DNA from: JAJYTL01 sp046705265 | Lineage (GTDB): Bacteria; Pseudomonadota; Alphaproteobacteria; Ferrovibrionales; Ferrovibrionaceae | Reading direction: 5' to 3' | Assembly (NCBI GenBank): GCA_046705265.1 | Contig: JBJKQL010000008.1 | Coordinates: 1 to 64,000 of the forward strand | DNA: 64,000 nucleotides | Part shown: one piece after another, positions 8,538-16,692 of the stretch | Position numbering within the stretch: the stretch's first letter is position 1 | Layout of the letters: each line of letters starts with the position of its first letter | The notes under the pieces: generated by a model | Told to the model about the DNA's origin: nothing | Seen by the model: the letters and a program-made list of their open reading frames with translations, nothing else | The model's database searches: none | Translations under genes and position numbers: made by a program

Positions 8538-9289
8538 GAAAGCGCAGTCTTAAGTCGTTTCAAGGTTGGAGAATGGGTAAGTTCTATCTTGAGCGGCGTG
8601 ACGACGATATTGCCGCTGCGGATGGCGTCGAGGTCCGAATGACGTTTCGGCGTTCCGACCTGCCGGCGGAAGCCGATCCAGTAATAGGGGTTGCCTCGCG
8701 CGTCGATGCGATGCTCGATCTTGATGTCGGAGACATTGCGCCGCCCTTGCTCGGCGACGACGATGCCCTTCACCGTTCCCGCCGTGGCGTCGGGGAAATT
8801 GACGTTGATCAGGACATCGCGCGGCCAACCGGTCTTGATCAGCTTTCGCACCATGCCGGCGCCGAAATGGCGGGCGGTCTCCCATTTGACCGGGCGTTGG
8901 TGTTGGAAGACCTGGCTCATGGCGATGGCGGGGATTCCGAGGATAGCGCCCTCCATCGCCGCAGCGACGGTGCCGGAATAGGTCACGTCTTCGCCGAGAT
9001 TGCCGCCGCGATTGACGCCGGAAAGAATGAGGTCCGGTTTGGCGCCGGGGATGATGGTGTTGACCGCGAGCATGACGCAATCGGTCGGCGTGCCGGCGAT
9101 GGCAAAACGGCGGGCGCGAATCTTGCGGATGCGCAACGGCACGGTCAGAGTCAGCGAATGGGCGGCGCCGCTTTGCTCATGCTCTGGGGCGACCACCCAG
9201 ACATCGTCGGAGAGTTCACGCGCGATCCGCTCCATGACTTTCAGGCCCGGTGCGTGGATGCCGTCGTCGTTGGTGACGAGAATCCGCAC
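8534..9289 (-). CDS. surE: 5'/3'-nucleotidase SurE
   Basis: SurE is a metal-dependent phosphatase acting on nucleoside monophosphates. The protein of 251 residues opens with VRILVTNDDGIHAPG, in which both Asp of NDDG bind metal; SGVNRGGNLGEDVTYSGTVAAA is the second family motif. I chose GTG at 9289 because GGAGAG lies 6 nt before it and the product then starts exactly at the conserved N terminus; the frame itself extends 27 codons further into serS. It sits 13 nt after serS and overlaps pcm by 4 nt. Confidence 0.95.
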   Translation of the reverse strand: MRILVTNDDGIHAPGLKVMERIARELSDDVWVVAPEHEQSGAAHSLTLTVPLRIRKIRARRFAIAGTPTDCVMLAVNTIIPGAKPDLILSGVNRGGNLGEDVTYSGTVAAAMEGAILGIPAIAMSQVFQHQRPVKWETARHFGAGMVRKLIKTGWPRDVLINVNFPDATAGTVKGIVVAEQGRRNVSDIKIEHRIDARGNPYYWIGFRRQVGTPKRHSDLDAIRSGNIVVTPLKIELTHSPTLKRLKTALS

Positions 9290-9302
9290 GATGCGCTCTC
9301 CG

Positions 9303-10577
9303 CTACGGTTCGATGCGGGCAAGACCGCCGAGATAGGGGCGAAGCGCCTCCGGCACGGTGATCGCGCCATCCTCTTCCTGATAATTCTCGATCACCGCGA
9401 TCAAGGTGCGGCCGACCGCGAGGCCCGAACCATTCAGAGTATGGACGAAGCGAGTCTGCTCGCGGTTTCCTTTTGGTCGCGTGCGCGCCTTCATGCGCCG
9501 GGCCTGGAAATCACCGCAATTCGAGCAGCTCGAAATCTCGCGATAGACGTTTTCGGAAGGCAACCAAACCTCAATGTCATAGGTCTTGGCGGCGGCAAAG
9601 CCCATGTCGCCGGAAGACAGCAGCATCACGCGGTAGGGCAGGCCGAGGCGACGCAACACCGCCTCGGCGCAATCCGTCATGCGCTCGTGCTCGGCCGTTG
9701 ATTGCTCCGGCGTCGTGATGCTCACCAGCTCGACCTTATAGAATTGATGCTGGCGGATCATGCCGCGCGTGTCGCGTCCGGCAGCACCCGCTTCGGAACG
9801 GAAGCAGGGCGTGAGTGCGGTAAATCGAAGCGGCAATGTCTCGTCGTCCAGAATCCGTTCGCGCGCGAGATTGCTGAGCGGCACCTCGGCGGTCGGGATC
9901 AGCCAGTAATCATCGCGGGTGCGGAACAGGTCATCGGCGAATTTCGGCAATTGGCCGGTGCCATAAAGCGCCTGTTCCCGCACCAGGACCGGCGGGCTGA
10001 CCTCGGTGTAGCCGAACGCGTTCGTGTGCAGATCGAGCATGAAGGCGGCCAGCGCGCGCTCGAGCCGCGCGAAAGCGCCCTTGAGCACCACGAAGCGGGC
10101 GCCGGAAATCTGGCTCGCCGTCTCGAAGTCCATGAGACCGAAAGCCTTGCCGATGGCCTCGTGGGATTGCGGCGGAAAGGCGAAGGCCCGCGGCTCGCCA
10201 ACTCGACGGAGTTCGACATTGGCGCTCTCGTCTGGCCCCTCCGGCACATCGGGCAAGGGCAGGTTCGGGATGGTCGCGAGTTGGCTTTCGATTTTTTCGC
10301 CCAGCGCCGCGGCTTCGTCTTCGCCAATCCGCACACGTTCCTTGAGATCGCCGACCTCGGCCTTCAAGGCCTCCGCTTCCCCGCCTTGCCCTTTCAAGGC
10401 GCCAATCCGGCGCGAGGCCTCGTTGCGGCGCGTCAGCCAAGTCTGAATTTCGGTCTGCAGGCGGCGCAAGTCCGCATCCGCCGCTAGAATTTCCGCCGAC
10501 ATCGGGCTCAAGCCGCGGCGGCGGAGACCTTCGTCGAAAGCAGCGGCGTTGTCGCGAATCCACTTCAGGTCATGCAT
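9303..10577 (-). CDS. serS: Serine-tRNA ligase
   Basis: This 424-residue class II synthetase charges tRNA-Ser. The N-terminal coiled-coil arm spans about residues 25-105. Class II motifs are visible, including TALTPCFRSEAGAAGRDTRG (motif 2) and NGSGLAVGRTLIAVIENYQ (motif 3). It follows tatC and precedes surE on the same strand, the usual alphaproteobacterial order. Confidence 0.97.
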   Translation of the reverse strand: MHDLKWIRDNAAAFDEGLRRRGLSPMSAEILAADADLRRLQTEIQTWLTRRNEASRRIGALKGQGGEAEALKAEVGDLKERVRIGEDEAAALGEKIESQLATIPNLPLPDVPEGPDESANVELRRVGEPRAFAFPPQSHEAIGKAFGLMDFETASQISGARFVVLKGAFARLERALAAFMLDLHTNAFGYTEVSPPVLVREQALYGTGQLPKFADDLFRTRDDYWLIPTAEVPLSNLARERILDDETLPLRFTALTPCFRSEAGAAGRDTRGMIRQHQFYKVELVSITTPEQSTAEHERMTDCAEAVLRRLGLPYRVMLLSSGDMGFAAAKTYDIEVWLPSENVYREISSCSNCGDFQARRMKARTRPKGNREQTRFVHTLNGSGLAVGRTLIAVIENYQEEDGAITVPEALRPYLGGLARIEP

Positions 10578-10651
10578 GGCGGGGCGGGAAAAAATGACCG
10601 GAGGCGCGAGTTATACGCCGACAACGATAATCGGTAAACCTCGAAGCGCCA

Positions 10652-11485
10652 TCAAGGTTCGCTGGCGCCGCCACCTGTGTTGCCGCCTGTTTCTCCGCTG
10701 GCGGCCTCTGCCGCTTCGCGCTGGGCACGCTGTCGCTCGATCCGCCGGGCGCTCCAGATCGAGGCCTCGTAAAGTGCGAGAAGCGGAAAGGCAAGCGAGC
10801 ACTGGCTGATCGGATCGGGGGGCGTTACCACCGCCGCGAGCGCGAAAATGCCGACGATGGCGTAGCGCCGCTTCGACTTCAGCTGGTCGCTGGTGATCAA
10901 TCCGGCGCGCGCGAGGAGTGACAACAGAACCGGCAGCTGAAAGGCGAAGCCGAATCCGAAAATCAGCGTCATCACCAGCGACAAATATTGACTGATCTTG
11001 ATGATTGCGACGATCGCAAGATTGTGCGGCCCGCCAACGGTCTGAAACGAAATGAAGAACTTGAGCGCGAAGGGCAAGATAACGAAATATACCAGCGCGG
11101 TGCCGAGCAGGAACAGGACCGGTGTCGCAATCAGGTAGGGCAGAAACGCCTTGCGCTCGTTCTTGTAGAGGCCGGGCGCGACGAACTTCCAGATTTGTGT
11201 CGCGATGATCGGAAACGACACGATCAACGCCGCCCAGAAGGTAAGCTTCAGATAGGTGAAGAATGCCTCCTGCGGCGACGTGAACTGCATCTCGTGATGC
11301 GCGGGCGAATGGCCATAGGCCATCGCGAGCGGCCGGGTCAGGAGGAGGAAAATCTCCGATTTGAACGGATAGATGGCAAGAAAGCAGATAAAGAGCGTCG
11401 CCACCGACCACATCAGCCGGCGCCGCAGTTCAATCAAATGGTCGAGGAGAGGAGCTTTGGTGGCCTCAATCTCGTCTTCGCTCAC
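10652..11485 (-). CDS. tatC: Sec-independent translocase TatC
   Basis: This 277-residue membrane protein has about six transmembrane helices and is the receptor for twin-arginine signal peptides. The N terminus carries PLLDHLIELRRRLMWS, typical of TatC, and TPPDPISQCSLAFPLLALYE lies near the end. A charged, Ala-rich tail follows. Its start overlaps tatB by 4 nt. Confidence 0.96.
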   Translation of the reverse strand: MSEDEIEATKAPLLDHLIELRRRLMWSVATLFICFLAIYPFKSEIFLLLTRPLAMAYGHSPAHHEMQFTSPQEAFFTYLKLTFWAALIVSFPIIATQIWKFVAPGLYKNERKAFLPYLIATPVLFLLGTALVYFVILPFALKFFISFQTVGGPHNLAIVAIIKISQYLSLVMTLIFGFGFAFQLPVLLSLLARAGLITSDQLKSKRRYAIVGIFALAAVVTPPDPISQCSLAFPLLALYEASIWSARRIERQRAQREAAEAASGETGGNTGGGASEP

Positions 11486-12132
11486 CCGCTCACTCCGGTA
11501 CCAGTTTTTTTCTCCCGCGGCGGCTCGTCGATTTCGGTCGGGATTTCGGCCGGTTCGCCCAGGTTTCGGGGTTTAGCCGCTTGCTCGGTCGCGGGCTGAG
11601 CTGTTGACGTTGCTTCCGGTACCTTTTTTTCCGCGGCTTCGACGACAGGTTCGACGGCGGCTTCAGCCTCGGTGTCGGGCTTGGTTTCAGCTTTCGCTTC
11701 AGGCGTGGGCGGCTCGACGAGTTCGGCCGCGAGCGCCTCTGCGGCCTGAGTCTCGGCTGTAGGTTGAGGTTCGTCTTTCACGTGCGCTTCGATGCTGTTC
11801 TCGTCCGAAGCCGCCGTTTTCTCGTGGTGGTTGAGAGAATCGAGGGATTTGCGCAATTCACCATCGGGATCGATGGTATTGGCGAGCGCGTCGGCGCTGA
11901 ACTCGCTGCCGAGCCCGGTCGGCAGATCGCTCTCGATCTGCTTCTTGATATCCTTCAGGTCGTCTTCGTTGGCGAGCTCTTCGATCGCGCTCTGGAATTC
12001 ATGCGCCAAAGATCGCGCCTTGCTCGTCCACTGGCCGACGGTACGCAGAACCTTTGGCAAATCTTTTGGGCCGATGACGAGGAGCGCCACGCCGGCGATC
12101 ACGGCCATTTCCGACCAAGCGATATCAAACAT
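11482..12132 (-). CDS. tatB: Sec-independent translocase TatB
   Basis: The 216-residue protein opens with one membrane helix and the TatB signature MFDIAWSEMAVIAGVALLVIGPKDLP, followed by an amphipathic helix. A long acidic, Ala/Glu/Pro-rich tail with little conservation makes up the rest. TatB forms the substrate receptor with TatC. A small GC hairpin overlaps its likely ribosome-binding site. Confidence 0.93.
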   Translation of the reverse strand: MFDIAWSEMAVIAGVALLVIGPKDLPKVLRTVGQWTSKARSLAHEFQSAIEELANEDDLKDIKKQIESDLPTGLGSEFSADALANTIDPDGELRKSLDSLNHHEKTAASDENSIEAHVKDEPQPTAETQAAEALAAELVEPPTPEAKAETKPDTEAEAAVEPVVEAAEKKVPEATSTAQPATEQAAKPRNLGEPAEIPTEIDEPPREKKTGTGVSG

Positions 12133-12137
12133 CGGAA

Positions 12138-12155
12138 CCCCGGCCTCCCCCGGGG
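12138..12155 (-). repeat. GC hairpin over the tatB ribosome-binding region
   Basis: CCCCGG (12138-12143) and CCGGGG (12150-12155) flank a 6-nt loop. On the transcript the loop reads GGGAGG, a Shine-Dalgarno-like element about 11 nt before the tatB ATG. Such a structure could lower TatB synthesis relative to TatA. That effect is inferred. Confidence 0.4.
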
Positions 12156-12174
12156 CGAGGCGAGGGGACCTGCC

Positions 12175-12408
12175 TCACCCCTGGTTCGTCTTATCCTTGG
12201 CCGCGGTGGAATTCGCCTGCGATCCTGATGTGCCGTCGATGGTGCGCGGCTGCGCCGATACCTGCTCGTTCGGTTCCTGCATGCCCTGTTTAAAGTTCTT
12301 GATTCCTTGGGCCAAGTCGCCCGCCGCTTTTGGAAGCTTGCCGGCGCCAAAGATGATCAAGATTACCATCAACAGGATGAGCACATGCCAAAAGCTAAAC
12401 GTGCCCAT
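12175..12408 (-). CDS. tatA: Sec-independent translocase TatA
   Basis: This 77-residue protein has the TatA plan: one membrane helix (about residues 5-20), then the amphipathic helix with FGAGKLPKAAGDLAQGIKNF and a polar tail. TatA oligomers form the export path for folded proteins. I chose the ATG at 12408, seven codons inside the longest frame, because AAGGAGA precedes it and the product starts at MGTFSFWH. It is first in tatA-tatB-tatC. Confidence 0.95.
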   Translation of the reverse strand: MGTFSFWHVLILLMVILIIFGAGKLPKAAGDLAQGIKNFKQGMQEPNEQVSAQPRTIDGTSGSQANSTAAKDKTNQG

Positions 12409-12586
12409 GACTTTCTCCTTTTGCAGCAAAATCCCTGGTTTTCTGCGATCTCATCATGGCAGAAAGCAACACCCGGCGCAACGAACCTGCCTTGCGCCGG
12501 CCAATCTACTCTAAATTCAATAAACCGAAAGCCAAATTTGTGGCGATATCCCACCGCCGGCTCAGGCCTGATGTTCGCGCGGCCGC

Positions 12587-13282
12587 TCAGGTGCGAGCGC
12601 GTTCGGCATCCCTCTCGGCGCCGGTCGCCCCTTCGGATGCGTTCTCTCCTTCTTCGGCGGTTTCCTCTTCTTCGGCGGTTCCCTCTTCGAGCGGGTCTTC
12701 TTCCGCTTCCGGGCTCTCGCCCGGCGCCGGTCCGAGCAAGCTCTCGCTCGGGATACGAGAATCGAGGAGACCGGCCGCCTTGAGTTCTGCAATGCCGGGG
12801 AGATCGCTCAATCCCTCGAGGCCGAATTGGACGAGGAAGGCGTCGGTCGTTCCGTAGGTGATCGGCCGTCCCGGCGTGCGTCTTCGGCCCCGCATCCGCA
12901 CCCAGCCGGTCTCGAGCAGCAGATCAAGCGTTCCCCGGCCCAAGGCCACGCCTCGGATTTCCTCGATTTCCGCGCGCGTCACCGGCTGGTGATAGGCGAT
13001 GATGGCGAGCGTCTCCGTCGCGGCCCGCGACAGCCGCCGCGGTGTCTCGCGATATTGCTCGAGGAGATGAGCAAGGTCGGGGGCGGTGGCGAATGCAAAG
13101 CCGTCGGCCAGCGCGCGCAGTGTCACGCCGCGGGCCTGGTAATGTTCCGTCAAGGCCGCAAGCACGGCCTCGATGTCGGCATCCTCCGGCAGCCGCGCCT
13201 TGAGGGTTGCGATGTCGAGCGGTTCGGCGGCCGCGAAAAGCAACGCCTCCGCCATGCGCAGATGCTGCGGGTCGAGGGTCAT
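12587..13282 (-). CDS. scpB: Segregation and condensation protein B
   Basis: ScpB is the winged-helix subunit of the Smc-ScpAB condensin. The 231-residue protein has AEALLFAAAEPLDIATLKARL at the start and AIIAYHQPVTRAEIEEIRGV in the second winged helix, both typical. The C terminus after about residue 190 is a disordered Glu/Ala-rich stretch. It overlaps scpA by 4 nt. Confidence 0.94.
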   Translation of the reverse strand: MTLDPQHLRMAEALLFAAAEPLDIATLKARLPEDADIEAVLAALTEHYQARGVTLRALADGFAFATAPDLAHLLEQYRETPRRLSRAATETLAIIAYHQPVTRAEIEEIRGVALGRGTLDLLLETGWVRMRGRRRTPGRPITYGTTDAFLVQFGLEGLSDLPGIAELKAAGLLDSRIPSESLLGPAPGESPEAEEDPLEEGTAEEEETAEEGENASEGATGAERDAERART

Positions 13283-14091
13283 GAAGCTTCCGTCGGAGCG
13301 TCGACGGGATTGACCGGCCGGCGCAAATGGATTGGGCCGAAGGGCTGCCCCTGATGGAGTTCGACGAGACCCTGCCGCGCGAGTTCGAGGCTTGCCACCA
13401 GGGTCGATGCGGTAGCCGAGCGCAGCCCAAAGGAATCGGCGACCTGCGGCGGCAAGAAGCTCTGCAACATCGACCAGTCCGGCATCCAGCCGATCATGTC
13501 GCCGAGCCGCGCCAGGGCCTGCTCGACGGAAAACACCGCTCGGCGGTCGATGAGGAGCGTCGGCGGCTTGCTTCGTCGCGCCCGCGAACCGCCGTAGGAT
13601 TTGAGCAGATCATGGAATTCCAGCTGGTAGACCGAAGTGCGGATCACGCGTATACCGTCAGGCCGGCCGCGGAGGAAGATATCGCGGCCGACTTGAGGCC
13701 GGGCCATGAGGCGGGCCGCGGCGTCGCGCATCGCTTCGAGTCGGCGCAACTGCCATGTCAGCCGTTCGGCCATTTCGTCGCCGCTCGGCTCGTCATCCGC
13801 GGGCGGTTCTGGTAAAAGAAGCCGGCTCTTGAGATAGGCAAGCCATGCCGCCATCACCAGATAATCGGCGGCGACTTCGAGCCTTACGCGCCTCACCTGG
13901 GCAATGAAGGCAAGGTATTGTTCGGCCAAGGCGAGGATCGATATCTGGCGCAGATCCACCTTCTGCTCGCGCGCCAGCGAGAGCAGAAGATCAAGCGGTC
14001 CTTCGAAGCCCTGGATATCGACGACCAGGGTTTCCTCTCGGCCCGGCGGCCTGATCTCGAAAGGGGGCTCGCTATCGCTGACGGTTACCAC
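13279..14091 (-). CDS. scpA: Segregation and condensation protein A
   Basis: The 270-residue kleisin bridges Smc heads in the condensin complex. FEGPLDLLLSLAREQKVDLR near residue 30 is the ScpA signature, and YLVMAAWLAYLKSRLLLP follows. The C-terminal winged helix binds Smc. It is coupled to scpB by a 4-nt overlap and lies 6 nt after the M50 protease gene. Confidence 0.94.
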   Translation of the reverse strand: MVTVSDSEPPFEIRPPGREETLVVDIQGFEGPLDLLLSLAREQKVDLRQISILALAEQYLAFIAQVRRVRLEVAADYLVMAAWLAYLKSRLLLPEPPADDEPSGDEMAERLTWQLRRLEAMRDAAARLMARPQVGRDIFLRGRPDGIRVIRTSVYQLEFHDLLKSYGGSRARRSKPPTLLIDRRAVFSVEQALARLGDMIGWMPDWSMLQSFLPPQVADSFGLRSATASTLVASLELARQGLVELHQGQPFGPIHLRRPVNPVDAPTEAS

Positions 14092-14097
14092 GCGGCC

Positions 14098-14787
14098 TCA
14101 GTTCCCGGTCAGAATCAGAATCCAATGATAGAGGAATTCGATCGGCGGCCCAAGCAGCCAACGGAAGATATTGAGGTCGAGACCGAAATGGCTGCCGGCC
14201 AAGGGCACCAGCACGAGAACCACGATCAGGATCATGATGCCATAGCGCTCGGTGCGGGCCAAGGGAATGGCGAGTGCCCTCGGCAGCAGCCCGACCGCGA
14301 CCCGGCCGCCGTCGAGAGGCGGCAGCGGAATCATGTTGAAGAGCGCCAGTACCAGATTGATGGCGATCGCGATTTGAAGGTTCTGAGCCAGCCAATTCGC
14401 CGCAGCGGCGGGCAGAAAGGGCAGAAGATGGCCCATGAGCCCGGCGAGGAAGGCGAGTGCGATGTTGATTCCGGGACCGGCGAGCGCGACCCAGACCATG
14501 TCGCGCCGGGGCTCGCGCAGACGTCCGAAATTGACCGGCACGGGTTTGGCGTAACCAAAGAGAAACGGCACCCGGAGCAGCAGGAGGATCGCTGGCAACA
14601 GGATGGTGCCGTAAAGGTCGATATGGCGGATCGGATTGAAGGTGACGCGCCCCGCGCGATAGGCCGTGTCGTCGCCGAGCTGCCAGGCGACGAAGCCGTG
14701 CGCGGCTTCGTGAAACGTGATGGCGATCACCACCGGGATCACAAAGACCGAAGCCTCGTAGACCGTGCGCAGGATGCTCGCGCTCAC
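14098..14787 (-). CDS. Site-2 protease family (M50) membrane metalloprotease
   Basis: This 229-residue protein has about six hydrophobic segments. The zinc motif FHEAAHG lies at about residues 25-31 in the first helix, and NMIPLPPLDGGRV supplies the third ligand. The compact form without a PDZ domain belongs to the YwhC/SpoIVFB-like branch rather than RseP. Substrates are unknown. It overlaps nagZ by 4 nt and is 6 nt from scpA, a placement seen in many alphaproteobacteria. Confidence 0.88.
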   Translation of the reverse strand: MSASILRTVYEASVFVIPVVIAITFHEAAHGFVAWQLGDDTAYRAGRVTFNPIRHIDLYGTILLPAILLLLRVPFLFGYAKPVPVNFGRLREPRRDMVWVALAGPGINIALAFLAGLMGHLLPFLPAAAANWLAQNLQIAIAINLVLALFNMIPLPPLDGGRVAVGLLPRALAIPLARTERYGIMILIVVLVLVPLAGSHFGLDLNIFRWLLGPPIEFLYHWILILTGN

Positions 14788-15851
14788 CCGCTCCCCTCGG
14801 TGGTGAAAAGGGCGTCGAGCCGGGCCTGCTCGGCGCGGGCGTCGATCGGGATTGCGGTGCCGCGCGCCGCGCGTTGCGCTGCGCGATAGCGCGCCGTCAC
14901 CGCTTCATCGAGCGGGCCTGCAGCCTTGACGACCTCGACCATTTCCTGGATCACGCCGGAGCAATGAAGTGCAATGTCGCATCCCGCCATCAGAGAGGCT
15001 TGCGTCCGCGCTGCGAGGTCGCCCGAAAGCGCATTCATATTGATGTCGTCAGAGAGAAGAATTCCCTTAAAGCCGATTTCACCGCGGATGATGTCGCCGA
15101 CAACGCGTGGCGAAGTGGTGGCCGGCCGCTCGGCATCCACGGCGCTGTAGAGGACGTGAGCGGTCATGGCGAGCGGCGCGTCGGCCATCGCGGCGAACGG
15201 CGCGAAATCGACCGCCCTAAGTTCGTCAAGTGGCGCCTCGACCACGGGCAGGGCGTGGTGGCTGTCGCTTCGGGCGCGGCCGTGGCCCGGAATATGTTTC
15301 ATGACCGGCAAGATGCCGGCGGCGGCAAGTCCGGCGCAGACCGCGCGGCCGAGCGCGACAACCGTCGCCGGATCGGAGGCAAAGGCGCGGTCGCCGATGA
15401 TGTCATGGCCGTCTTTGGCCGGCACGTCGAGAACCGGCGTGCAATCGACGCTAATGCCGAGCGCGGCAAGCTCGCTCCCAATAAGCCGGGCATTGGTCTC
15501 GGCAGCGCTGATGCCGGCTTGGCGGTTGCGTTCGTAAAGTGCGCCAAATTCCCGTGCCGCCGGCACCTTGCGCCAATGGGGTGGACCGAGGCGAGCGACA
15601 CGGCCGCCTTCCTGATCGATCAGCACCGGGGCGTCCTCGCGTCCGACCGCGGCGCGGCAGGCACCAACCAGTGCGCGAACCTGATCGGGGTCCTCGCAAT
15701 TGCGCCCGAACAGAATGAATCCGAAGGGTTGTGTTTCGGCAAAGAAGCGCGCCTCCGCTTCGGTCAGGTGCGGTCCGGCACAGCCGAAAATGATTGCTTT
15801 GACGCGTCCCTCCGCCCGTCCCTGCTCAGCGCGTGACAACGAAGCACCCAT
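14784..15851 (-). CDS. nagZ: Beta-N-acetylhexosaminidase NagZ
   Basis: This family 3 glycoside hydrolase removes N-acetylglucosamine from muropeptides during cytoplasmic peptidoglycan recycling. KHIPGHGRARSDSHHALPVV carries the acid/base loop, and GILLSDDINMNAL carries the catalytic Asp. The start is uncertain: the ATG at 15851 overlaps the SPOR gene by 26 nt and has only a poorly spaced GGGG. The best ribosome-binding site, GGAGGG, precedes a GTC codon at 15803, exactly where homologues begin. Confidence 0.93.
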   Translation of the reverse strand: MGASLSRAEQGRAEGRVKAIIFGCAGPHLTEAEARFFAETQPFGFILFGRNCEDPDQVRALVGACRAAVGREDAPVLIDQEGGRVARLGPPHWRKVPAAREFGALYERNRQAGISAAETNARLIGSELAALGISVDCTPVLDVPAKDGHDIIGDRAFASDPATVVALGRAVCAGLAAAGILPVMKHIPGHGRARSDSHHALPVVEAPLDELRAVDFAPFAAMADAPLAMTAHVLYSAVDAERPATTSPRVVGDIIRGEIGFKGILLSDDINMNALSGDLAARTQASLMAGCDIALHCSGVIQEMVEVVKAAGPLDEAVTARYRAAQRAARGTAIPIDARAEQARLDALFTTEGSG

Positions 15852-16692
15852 GCCCCTTCGCTTTAAGCGCTGCGCAGAAACGCCGCGCCGCCGCGACGTC
15901 GCGGAACGGGCCGGTCTGTAGGCGCTGAAATACCCCGCGCGAGCCGAGATCGACGCGGCGAATCGCCGGATGGAGGCCGCGCAGCAGGGTGGGTTCTATC
16001 TTGACCAGGCGCCGCCACTCGGCGTTGGCGACGGCGACGCTGCGGTAGGCGCCGATCTGGGCGCGGACTGCACCCGTTGCGGTGGCGGCGGCCGATGCCG
16101 ACTTTTTGGGGGGCACGGCGGGTTTTGCAGCGGGTGCGGCTTTTGCCGGCTGTTGCGGTTTCGTCGCCGGCGATGCCGTCGTTTCCGGTGCCGGCATTTT
16201 TGTCGGCGGTGTCGAAAGCGCTGCAGGCGGTGGCGTTGCCGGAGTTTCGCCGGCATTCACCGACGCGGCGCCAGCGGGCGCGGCACCGGCCGGAGCAGCA
16301 TTCGCCGCCGCTTGGCCGTTATTGTCTTGGCCGCCGTTGCCCTGCGGCAGGGCCCCCGGCATCGGCTGTTGCGGTGGCGGCGCCAGATGTTCGACCGTCG
16401 GCTGATTGCCTTTGCCGCTCATGCGGTCATAGATGCTCGCCTTCTGATTCGGAATGTTGATGCCGCCGGGATTGGCCGGCGTGACCCTGATCGGGCCGGG
16501 CGCCGCCTTGATCAACGGCGGTGGTCCCTTCGGCCCGGTCTCGTTGACGCCGCGGTGATAGCCGTACCAAAGGCCGCCGGCAAAGGCGATGACGATGATG
16601 ATTCCGATAATAACGCCATTCGGAAAGCGGCGCGGTTTCTCGGGCGGAAGTATGTGGCCATAGTCCTCGGGCAGTCTGTCGCCATCTGTCAT
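15826..16692 (-). CDS. SPOR-domain cell envelope protein
   Basis: The 288-residue protein has a short cytoplasmic start, one membrane helix (about residues 25-44), a long Pro/Ala-rich periplasmic linker, and a C-terminal SPOR domain starting near AQIGAYRSVAVANAEW and ending GPFRDVAAARRFCAALKAKG. SPOR domains bind denuded septal glycan, so a division-site role is likely. It begins directly after the argS stop with no gap. Confidence 0.85.
   Translation of the reverse strand: MTDGDRLPEDYGHILPPEKPRRFPNGVIIGIIIVIAFAGGLWYGYHRGVNETGPKGPPPLIKAAPGPIRVTPANPGGINIPNQKASIYDRMSGKGNQPTVEHLAPPPQQPMPGALPQGNGGQDNNGQAAANAAPAGAAPAGAASVNAGETPATPPPAALSTPPTKMPAPETTASPATKPQQPAKAAPAAKPAVPPKKSASAAATATGAVRAQIGAYRSVAVANAEWRRLVKIEPTLLRGLHPAIRRVDLGSRGVFQRLQTGPFRDVAAARRFCAALKAKGHGCFVVTR

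Noticed and set aside
12440..12465. TTTCTGC/GCAGAAA repeat upstream of tatA
   Set aside because: The arms are short with a 12-nt spacer, no U-tract follows, and nothing ties it to a function.
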